Assembly (NCBI GenBank): GCA_016186095.1
Contig: JACPMG010000024.1
Coordinates: 1-35,515, forward strand
Reading direction: 5' to 3'
DNA length: 35,515 bases
Source: Candidatus Sungiibacteriota bacterium
Lineage (GTDB): Bacteria; Patescibacteriota; Minisyncoccia; Sungbacterales; HO2-52-23
A program made the position numbers and the translations under genes. This document shows positions 25,605 through 32,145 of this stretch, piece by piece. The notes under the pieces were generated by a model. The model was not told the origin of the DNA. It worked only from the letters and a program-made list of their open reading frames with translations, and made no database searches. How positions within the stretch are numbered: position 1 is the stretch's first letter; the number at the start of each line of letters is the position of its first letter.

Positions 25605-26017
25605 TACGTCTTTTTCCCTCCTTCGAAAAATCCGGCTCTGGTCAATTTCTCCATCAGCTGGCGCTGCTTGAGAAAAAAGATTTTTAGACGGACGGCGTTA
25701 CGGAATATCTCGAAACCAAAGATCAGGTTCGCAAGCTTATCAAAAGACAACTCTTGGCGGTGACAAAAACCCGCTCCTGGCGCAGCCGACATCCTTGTAT
25801 CCCAGTCAAATTTGTCACATCCCAACTTCGGGCAGTAGAAAATCGCTGTGACACCATGCGCTTCCGCAATCGCTTCATCATGAAGCTCATGAAGAGGGAC
25901 GCCATCATGCCGCGTGCAGTATCCAGGTTTGGCCGGGGCATGCTTGCCGCACCACTGGCTTGGATCGCGGGTAGCAACACCGGCAGCCAAGCTTGGCGTC
26001 AAACCATCGAATTCCAT
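25604..26017 (-). CDS. Hypothetical His/Cys-containing protein
   Basis: MEFDGLTPSLAAGVATRDPSQWCGKHAPAKPGYCTRHDGVPLHELHDEAIAEAHG...; SD AAGGAG; terminator downstream. Confidence 0.5.
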   Translation of the reverse strand: MEFDGLTPSLAAGVATRDPSQWCGKHAPAKPGYCTRHDGVPLHELHDEAIAEAHGVTAIFYCPKLGCDKFDWDTRMSAAPGAGFCHRQELSFDKLANLIFGFEIFRNAVRLKIFFLKQRQLMEKLTRAGFFEGGKKT

Positions 26018-26028
26018 CACGCATCTCC

Positions 26029-26056
26029 TTGAAAATAGGACCGAATTTAATATACA
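26029..26056 (+). promoter_or_regulatory. relA/spoT promoter
   Basis: TTGAAA-16 nt-TATACA; ATG 26068 begins 11 nt after the -10. Confidence 0.55.
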
Positions 26057-26067
26057 ATATGCTCACT

Positions 26068-27789
26068 ATGAGCGCAACCTCACTACTTGAAAAATTAAAA
26101 ATTCAAGCCCGTCCGACAGAAGATCTGGAATTGGTAAAAAGAGCGTATGACTTTGCCGCGCAAGCGCACGAGGGACAGAAAAGAAAATCCGGGGAACCAT
26201 ATATCATACATCCCCTGGCGGTTGCCGAGCACTTGGTAGAACTAAATCTTGATACACCCACTATTGCCGCCGCACTCCTGCATGACGTCGTTGAGGACAC
26301 GCGTTACACGCTACACGATTTGCGAAGCGAATTCGGAGATGAAATCGCCTTTTTGGTTGAAGGTGTTACCAAACTTGATAAAATTCGCTACAAGGGCACC
26401 GAGCGCTCGGCCGAATCCTTGAGGAAAATGTTTCTGGCCGTGGCCGAGGACGTGCGCATAGTTCTTCTGAAACTGGTGGACCGGCTACACAATATGAAAA
26501 CCCTACGACACGTTGCGCCCGAGAAACAAAAAAGGATTGCTTTAGAGACCCTGGAAATTTACGCCCCGCTTGCTTACCGCTTGGGCATCGGAGAACTTAA
26601 GGGGCAGCTTGAAGATCTTGCTTTTCCTTATGTTTATCCCAAGGAACACGAATGGCTTGAGAAAACGGTTCATGATCACTTCCACAATCGCCGCCGATAC
26701 GTTGAAGGCCTTAAGCCGGTCGTGGCCGAAGAGCTAGTCAAGGAAGAAATCCCCTTTTTGGATATCCACGCGCGAGCCAAACACTATTACTCTCTTTACA
26801 AAAAAATTCTTAAGTACGATATGGATATCAGTAAAGTGTTTGACCTGGTGGCGTTGCGGATTATTCTTCCTAACATCGAGCAATGCTACGCAGCACTTGG
26901 CGTCATCCACAAAATATGGAGACCGGTGCCCGGACTCGTAAAAGACTATATCGCCCTTCCCAAGCCCAACGGCTATCGCTCGCTGCACACCACGGTTTTT
27001 GGGCCAGAAGGTCGCACCATAGAATTCCAGATACGCACAAAGGAGATGCACGAGGAGGCGGAAAACGGTATTGCCGCGCATTGGGCTTACTCGGAAACCA
27101 AGGGCACACCGGCCTATACAAAACATCTGACATCATTTGCGCCGCAAAAAGAGCTTCTCTGGATTCATCAACTTCGTGAATGGCAAAAAGATTTTGAGAA
27201 TCCGGATGAATTTCTGGAATCTTTAAAAATAGATTTCTTTAAAAACAGAATTTTTGTCCTAAGCCCCAAGGGCGATGTATTTGATCTCCCGGAAGACGCT
27301 ACGCCTATTGATTTTGCCTACCATGTGCACAGCGATATCGGAAACACCACCACGGGCGCCAAGGTAAACGGAAAAATGGTAGCGCTGGACCATACTCTGA
27401 AAAACGGGGACGTGGTGGAGATTCTTACACAGAAAAATAAAAAACCCAGTTCCGGCTGGTTGAGTTTTATAAAGAGCGCTCAAGCGCGAAAGAAAGTTTC
27501 CGCCTTTATGAAAAAAGCGCGCGAGGAGCGGCTATTTGAAAAACCGGGCGGGGAGATAGCAGAGCTCCGCCTTAGCGCACAAGATCGATTAGGGCTTCTG
27601 CGCGACGTATCTTCCGTTTTCGCGCGGCAAAAGGTTAATATGAAAAACGTGGCGAGTGACACCAAAAATAGATTCTATCCGCTGTTCGTAATCCAGGCCT
27701 CGTTTAAAAGCCGCGCGGAGCTTGAGAAAATGATGGTGAAATTGAAAGAGGTAAAGGGAGTGGAGGAGGTAGGGTATAAACTGCTTTAG
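26068..27789 (+). CDS. relA/spoT: RelA/SpoT (p)ppGpp synthetase/hydrolase, compact form
   Basis: HD domain AAALLHDVVEDT, synthetase VKDYIALPKPNGYRSLHTTVFGPEGRTIEFQIRT, TGS IFVLSPKGDVFDLPEDATPIDFAYHVHSDIG, C-terminal ACT. Confidence 0.95.
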   Translation: MSATSLLEKLKIQARPTEDLELVKRAYDFAAQAHEGQKRKSGEPYIIHPLAVAEHLVELNLDTPTIAAALLHDVVEDTRYTLHDLRSEFGDEIAFLVEGVTKLDKIRYKGTERSAESLRKMFLAVAEDVRIVLLKLVDRLHNMKTLRHVAPEKQKRIALETLEIYAPLAYRLGIGELKGQLEDLAFPYVYPKEHEWLEKTVHDHFHNRRRYVEGLKPVVAEELVKEEIPFLDIHARAKHYYSLYKKILKYDMDISKVFDLVALRIILPNIEQCYAALGVIHKIWRPVPGLVKDYIALPKPNGYRSLHTTVFGPEGRTIEFQIRTKEMHEEAENGIAAHWAYSETKGTPAYTKHLTSFAPQKELLWIHQLREWQKDFENPDEFLESLKIDFFKNRIFVLSPKGDVFDLPEDATPIDFAYHVHSDIGNTTTGAKVNGKMVALDHTLKNGDVVEILTQKNKKPSSGWLSFIKSAQARKKVSAFMKKAREERLFEKPGGEIAELRLSAQDRLGLLRDVSSVFARQKVNMKNVASDTKNRFYPLFVIQASFKSRAELEKMMVKLKEVKGVEEVGYKLL

Positions 27790-27792
27790 GTT

Positions 27793-27885
27793 GTTTAACG
27801 GGTTCCCTCGCCCCGCCCTTGTCCGCTCAAAAAGGTAACCTCTCCTTCATTTCGCGGACGAAGGGCAGGGCTCGACCCGCTAAAC
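27793..27885. repeat. Branched palindromic element, copy B (3' of relA)
   Basis: GTTTAACGGGT/ACCCGCTAAAC outer arms; GCCCTTGTCCGC/GCGGACGAAGGGC inner arms; shares CCTCGCCCCGC and GGGCTCGAC with copy A. Confidence 0.8.
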
Positions 27886-27991
27886 GTTTTTGGCGAAAAC
27901 ATAAAAACGGCGCAAGGCCCTCGAAAGGCATGGCAGACTCGTTTTAAAAACAATTTAAAGGCGTGGAGAAAATAGAGAAGAAACAAAAAAT

Positions 27992-28024
27992 GGCCCGTGA
28001 GTCGAGCTGAGCTCGACGAGGGCC
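27992..28024 (-). terminator. Nested intrinsic terminator
   Basis: Minus strand GGCCC...GTCGAGCTCAGCTCGAC...GGGCC then ATTTTTTG. Confidence 0.7.
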
Positions 28025-28038
28025 GATCTTGCTTTATC

Positions 28039-28281
28039 TTAGGAAGAGCTGAACGATATCCAAAGAGCTATTCCGGTGCTCACCACAATAGCTGTCGCAA
28101 TAACTCTCGCAATAGCCGTATGCTTACGGCACGATACGTACTTCCCGCCGATATTGTAGCAACCACACTGGTGCGCTTTATGTGAAGGGTTTTTCCCACA
28201 AAACTCCATTCTCCCGTCCGCAAATGACCAGCAACCACATGCGTAACCGATACCACTGATTCCGCCGTCTGTCACGCCCAT
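28039..28281 (-). CDS. Cys-rich small protein with C-terminal TM
   Basis: MGVTDGGISGIGYACGCWSFADGRMEFCGKNPSHKAHQCGCYNIGGKYVSCRKH...ARVIATAIVVSTGIALWISF; SD AGGAG. Confidence 0.6.
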   Translation of the reverse strand: MGVTDGGISGIGYACGCWSFADGRMEFCGKNPSHKAHQCGCYNIGGKYVSCRKHTAIARVIATAIVVSTGIALWISFSSS

Positions 28282-28316
28282 GTGCTTCTCCTATTCAAAC
28301 TTGTACTAAAATCAGC

Positions 28317-29327
28317 TTATACTTCTCTTATCAGTTTGTCCAGTATCCCTCTTAATTCCTCCTCCGAGTAAAACTCCACCACAATTTTTCCGCGCTCGCC
28401 TAATCTTTCAAGTTTCACTTTAGTGCCAAGCTTCTCTTCAAGCCGATGCTGCCAGGAACGCATCTCCGGGTCTTGCACCGCAGCCGGTCTGCGACGCGGC
28501 ACAAAAATTTTACCGGAAACCTGCCGCGCCCTATTTTCCGCCTCGCGCACGGTCAGACGATCCATCACCACGGCGTTATAAACTTCCGTCTGTTTCGTTA
28601 AATCATCACCTGCCATCAGAATCGCCCGCGCATGCCCTTCGGTGATTTTTCCGGAGTGCAAAGCTCCCTGAATTTCTGAAGGAAGCGAAAGAAGACGCAG
28701 GGTATTGGCAATGAGCTCGCGCGATTTTCCAATACGCTCGCCGATTTCGCGCTGTACCAGATGAAACTCATCAATCAACTGCTTGAACGCCCGCGCGCGC
28801 TCCATGGGGTTTAAATCTTCGCGCTGAACATTTTCAATTAAAGCCAGCTCCAGCCGTATACGATCATCCGGAATACCGCGGCGTATCATGGCCGGGATTT
28901 GTAGAAGACCGGCTAGCCTCGCCGCGCGCCACCTTCTTTCCCCAGCAATCAACTGATATCTCACGTCTAAACCCGTAGGGGTTTCAATCTCGCGTTTAGT
29001 TACCAAAATCGGCTGTAATACTCCGTGTTCTCGTATGGAATTTGCTAAATCTTTAAGCGCACTCTCGACAAACTCCCTTCGCGGCTGAAAAGGATTGGGT
29101 TCTATCTTTTCCACCTCGATCCAAAAAACCGAATCGCTCCTTTTGGGGGTGAAGTGATCCTGGAAATTGGAAACACGAGGCCTGCCCAATTCGGATAAAA
29201 AAACTTTTGGCCTTTCCTCCTGTTTCGGCTCGGATAAATTCTCCTGCATAGTATCTGAAATAGCCGGCACCTCGTCCGGTTGTTTGTCTGGAATTAATGA
29301 CTCCAATCCCTTTCCAAGTGGCTCCAT
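28317..29327 (-). CDS. parB: Chromosome partitioning protein ParB
   Basis: PNPFQPRREFVESALKDLANSIREHGVLQPILV, YQLIAGERRWRAARLAGL, HTH. Start set to MEPLGKGLESLIP; the ORF extension to 29390 translates a repeat. Confidence 0.95.
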   Translation of the reverse strand: MEPLGKGLESLIPDKQPDEVPAISDTMQENLSEPKQEERPKVFLSELGRPRVSNFQDHFTPKRSDSVFWIEVEKIEPNPFQPRREFVESALKDLANSIREHGVLQPILVTKREIETPTGLDVRYQLIAGERRWRAARLAGLLQIPAMIRRGIPDDRIRLELALIENVQREDLNPMERARAFKQLIDEFHLVQREIGERIGKSRELIANTLRLLSLPSEIQGALHSGKITEGHARAILMAGDDLTKQTEVYNAVVMDRLTVREAENRARQVSGKIFVPRRRPAAVQDPEMRSWQHRLEEKLGTKVKLERLGERGKIVVEFYSEEELRGILDKLIREV

Positions 29328-29334
29328 AGTGTGG

Positions 29335-29405
29335 CTACGAAATACGAAAAAATACGAAACTACGAAACCGGTTTTCGTATATTCGTACACTTTCGTATTT
29401 CGTAG
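29335..29405. repeat. CTACGAA...TTCGTAG intergenic inverted repeat, copy 3
   Basis: ctacgaaatacgaaaaaatacgaaac...actttcgtatttcgtag between parA stop and parB start. Confidence 0.85.
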
Positions 29406-29408
29406 AGA

Positions 29409-30185
29409 TCATATTTTCCTAATGCCCTCCATTCTCAATATCTCCTCCGCCAACTGCCTATACGCTTTGGCCCCGTGCGAATAAGGATCGTACTGTAAAA
29501 TGGTCTTCCCAAAAGACGGCGCCTCGGCCAAACTAACGTTTCGCGGAATTACCGCATCAAAGACATAGCCCGGGAATTTACGGCGAATCTCCTTGGCCAC
29601 CGCGCGATGCAATCTAGATTTTCTATCATACATAGTAAGAAGCGCTCCCATAACGGCCGTGCGGGTTTTTAAGTTTGTATTAATAAGCTGAACGGTGCGC
29701 ATTAAATCCGCTAGCCCCTCCAGCGCATAATATTCGCACTGCACCGGAATGATAACCTTGCCTGCTGCGACCAGAGCATTCAAGGTAAGAAGGCCCAAAC
29801 TCGGAGGAGAGTCAATAACGATAAAATCGTATTTTCGACGGATCGGCTCCAAGACCTCCTTTAGTTTATACTCGCGATTTTTTATGTCAACAAGCTCAAC
29901 CGCGGCTCCGGCCAGCGCGGAGGACGCGGGTAAAATATCAACGCCAAGTATCGGAGTTTTCCTAATCGCGTCCTCCGAAGCCACTTTCCCTATAAGCACG
30001 TGGTAAATGCTTTTTTCAAGCCGCCGCGGGTTCAGACCGATGCCGGAAGTAGCGTTGGCCTGCGGGTCGATGTCAACAATCAAAATCTTCTTGCCCAGAG
30101 CCGCAAGAAAAGTTCCGAGATTGATACAAGATGTACTCTTTCCAACCCCGCCTTTTTGATTACATAATGATATGATCCTTGCCAT
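29409..30185 (-). CDS. parA: Chromosome partitioning ATPase ParA/Soj
   Basis: MARIISLCNQKGGVGKSTSCINLG, ILIVDIDPQANATSGIG, FIVIDSPPSLGLLTLNAL. Confidence 0.97.
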   Translation of the reverse strand: MARIISLCNQKGGVGKSTSCINLGTFLAALGKKILIVDIDPQANATSGIGLNPRRLEKSIYHVLIGKVASEDAIRKTPILGVDILPASSALAGAAVELVDIKNREYKLKEVLEPIRRKYDFIVIDSPPSLGLLTLNALVAAGKVIIPVQCEYYALEGLADLMRTVQLINTNLKTRTAVMGALLTMYDRKSRLHRAVAKEIRRKFPGYVFDAVIPRNVSLAEAPSFGKTILQYDPYSHGAKAYRQLAEEILRMEGIRKI

Positions 30186-30232
30186 ATTCGTGTGGGCGCA
30201 TTCGTGTTGCCGCAGCCGTAGGCGGAGGCGCG

Positions 30233-30280
30233 CTATTCGCGTGCTCCTTTTTGATTACAGAGAGAAATGATCCGCGCCAT
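30233..30280 (-). pseudogene. Relic/duplicate of the ParA N-terminus (15-codon mini-ORF)
   Basis: ATG GCG CGG ATC ATT TCT CTC TGT AAT CAA AAA GGA GCA CGC GAA TAG = MARIISLCNQKGARE*. First 12 residues identical to ParA. Confidence 0.85.
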
Positions 30281-30288
30281 GTGATCTC

Positions 30289-30317
30289 ATATTAAGATTT
30301 TTGTAGAAAATTTTCAA
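30289..30317 (-). promoter_or_regulatory. Promoter upstream of the mini-ORF/parAB
   Basis: Minus strand TTGAAA-17 nt-TAATAT-8 nt-ATG. Confidence 0.65.
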
Positions 30318-30320
30318 TGG

Positions 30321-30349
30321 TTGAAATTTTCGGGATTTTGGGATAAAAT
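30321..30349 (+). promoter_or_regulatory. tRNA-Leu promoter
   Basis: TTGAAA-17 nt-TAAAAT-8 nt-tRNA. Confidence 0.65.
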
Positions 30350-30357
30350 TGTCCTAT

Positions 30358-30441
30358 GCCGCGGTGGCGGAACCGGCAGACGCACGGGACTCAAAATCCC
30401 GCGAGGGTAACCTCATGAGAGTTCGACTCTCTCCCGCGGCA
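30358..30441 (+). tRNA. tRNA-Leu (anticodon CAA), 3' CCA not encoded
   Basis: Acceptor GCCGCGG/CCGCGGC, D-arm, anticodon loop CTCAAAA, long variable arm, T-loop GTTCGACTC. Confidence 0.95.
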
Positions 30442-30457
30442 TATCGAATCATATCTT

Positions 30458-30487
30458 TCCGCCAAAGGCGGATCGTCCTCTGGCTGA
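30458..30487 (+). repeat. Tandem 15-bp palindrome, second unit degenerate
   Basis: TCCGCC-AAA-GGCGGA followed by TCGTCC-TCT-GGCTGA; same layout as in mfd. Confidence 0.75.
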
Positions 30488-30517
30488 AATTTTAGGGGAA
30501 GAAAATTTTTTAATCAC

Positions 30518-31411
30518 ATGTTTACTACAAAAACCTATACAAGAGACTTTAAATATTTTAAGGAAAAGTACGATGAAAGCATGGAGCGCATGTTTGCGGC
30601 GGTCAGCGATCTCTATGCGGAATACTGGAATGATTTTTTTCATTTCGCGTTGTTTAAGAATGAAGATGAAAGTTGGGATTCGGCCTTTAGAAATACCCAC
30701 AAAAAGTATTTGGAAGCCCTGCGGATAAAAGATGCGGGCAAAGTGCTTGAATTGGCTTGTGGAAGAGGCGGTTTTACAAATGTCCTTGCCGAGAATACTT
30801 CCGGTGAAGTTTTGGGAATTGATATTTCTCGTTCCCAACTTTCACATGCCAAGAGATTTAAGCGGCCGAATTTGCGTTTCCAACACCATGATATTATGAA
30901 GGTTGATGAGCTTGGAGAAACGTTTGACGCGGTAGTTTTCATGGATGCCGATTGCTACTTACCCGATAAAAGATTAGCTGTTGAAAAAATCTCAAAAGTT
31001 ATGAATCCGGGGGCTCGTTTTCTTCTGCTCGGATGGTGCAAGCAGAGCGGGCTGAACCAAATCCAGGAAGAACTTGTTTTGCATCCATTTATGAAGTATT
31101 GGGCTATCCCAAGTCTCGAAACGCAAGAAAATTACAAGAAGTATTTTGAACAGAGTGGTTTCAAAATAATTGAGATTACGGATTTGAATAATCAAGTCAG
31201 ACGAAATTGGGAATTTGGTTACGAATCGGCGCTGAAGGGAATTAAGAAACTTTCGTTCAAAGATCTTCCGCGTTTCATTTGGAAAGGCATGAAATTGGGA
31301 AGTGACGGAATTAAACTTATCAAAGAACAATTTCCAGCGGCTATCTATATCAAAGTCGGCTATGATGTTGGTTTTCTCCGCTATGTTTACTTCTTGGTAG
31401 AGAAAAAGTAG
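30518..31411 (+). CDS. SAM-dependent class I methyltransferase
   Basis: VLELACGRGGFTNVLAENTSGEVLGIDISRSQLSHAKRF, FDAVVFMDADCYLPD; AT-rich codon usage. Confidence 0.85.
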   Translation: MFTTKTYTRDFKYFKEKYDESMERMFAAVSDLYAEYWNDFFHFALFKNEDESWDSAFRNTHKKYLEALRIKDAGKVLELACGRGGFTNVLAENTSGEVLGIDISRSQLSHAKRFKRPNLRFQHHDIMKVDELGETFDAVVFMDADCYLPDKRLAVEKISKVMNPGARFLLLGWCKQSGLNQIQEELVLHPFMKYWAIPSLETQENYKKYFEQSGFKIIEITDLNNQVRRNWEFGYESALKGIKKLSFKDLPRFIWKGMKLGSDGIKLIKEQFPAAIYIKVGYDVGFLRYVYFLVEKK

Positions 31412-31437
31412 ATTTGATTGGTTTTTAGAATTTGCCG

Positions 31438-31472
31438 CCCCATACTTCGCCAAAACTTCGTAGGGCAAGGCA
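31438..31472 (+). repeat. TTCGC-AAA-CTTCG repeat, intergenic copy
   Basis: CCCCATACTTCGCCAAAACTTCGTAGGGCAAGGCAA, about 23/28 identical to the PAP2 copy over ttcgc...gcaa. Confidence 0.6.
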
Positions 31473-31495
31473 AAAAACTTGCTTGTCCGCCGTCC

Positions 31496-31531
31496 AAATT
31501 CAATACGCCACCCGGGTGGCGTATTGAATTT
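31496..31531. repeat. 36-bp perfect spacerless palindrome
   Basis: AAATTCAATACGCCACCC|GGGTGGCGTATTGAATTT. Confidence 0.9.
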
Positions 31532-31618
31532 AGACGTATCTATAACAAAAATCCCCCGGGCTTTTTTATTTTTGATAACTATATATACTATCAACAGAAC
31601 AACCATCTGGGGGGGCGA

Positions 31619-31975
31619 ATGGATACTTTTATCAAACTTACCGATGCGGCGGTCAGAGCGATAAAAGCGGACGCGGGAAATAAAGGGATCTCTTTGAGGG
31701 AAGTTTATCTGCGCGTTGGGATTTCGAGCGCGGCATGCTGCGGCTTCTTATATCTTCTGGAGTTCACAAGGGAAAAAGCTCCGGATGATCACGAACTGGA
31801 GATCAGCGGTATCAAGGTGCTGGTTGATAATAAAAGCCGCCCACATCTTGAAGGCGCCGAAATCGATTACGTAACGGCAGGCGATCTTCTTGCGGCCGGC
31901 TTTACTTTCCGTAATCCGAATGCGCCGCCGGCTTGCGGATGCGGAAAAACACACTCTCCTGATGAGGAGAAATAA
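31619..31975 (+). CDS. HesB/IscA (A-type) Fe-S cluster protein
   Basis: MDTFIKLTDAAVRAIKADAGNKGISLREVYLRVGISSAACCGFLYLLEF...IDYVTAGDLLAAGFTFRNPNAPPACGCG. Confidence 0.88.
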   Translation: MDTFIKLTDAAVRAIKADAGNKGISLREVYLRVGISSAACCGFLYLLEFTREKAPDDHELEISGIKVLVDNKSRPHLEGAEIDYVTAGDLLAAGFTFRNPNAPPACGCGKTHSPDEEK

Positions 31976-32133
31976 TGATCACCTTGTCGGAGGCCATCAT
32001 CGGCGGCAGCATCGTAATCATTTTCTTCCTCGTCCTTTACGGCTTCATCTTCTTCGGAGTAATCTTCACCCTTACCGAAACGCTGCCTAATTGGTGGAGA
32101 AACCGAAAAAAGAAATCGCCCAGAGCGGCCTAG
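31975..32133 (+). CDS. 52-aa membrane protein coupled to the A-type protein
   Basis: TAATG overlap; SD GAGGAG; MITLSEAIIGGSIVIIFFLVLYGFIFFGVIFTLTETLPNWWRNRKKKSPRAA*. Below the ORF-track cutoff. Confidence 0.7.
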   Translation: MITLSEAIIGGSIVIIFFLVLYGFIFFGVIFTLTETLPNWWRNRKKKSPRAA

Positions 32134-32145
32134 GCCGCTCTTTTC
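32122..32145 (+). terminator. Intrinsic terminator
   Basis: AGAGCGGCC-TA-GGCCGCTCT-TTTC; overlaps the stop codons of both convergent genes. Confidence 0.65.

Noticed and set aside
29328-29390. N-terminal ParB extension MYEYTKTGFVVSYFFVFRSHT
   Set aside because: Derived from the CTACGAA repeat; the start MEPLGKGLESLIP fits ParB much better.
28317-30185. parS site near parAB
   Set aside because: No TGTTTCACGTGAAACA-like 16-mer was found in the locus or intergenic regions read.
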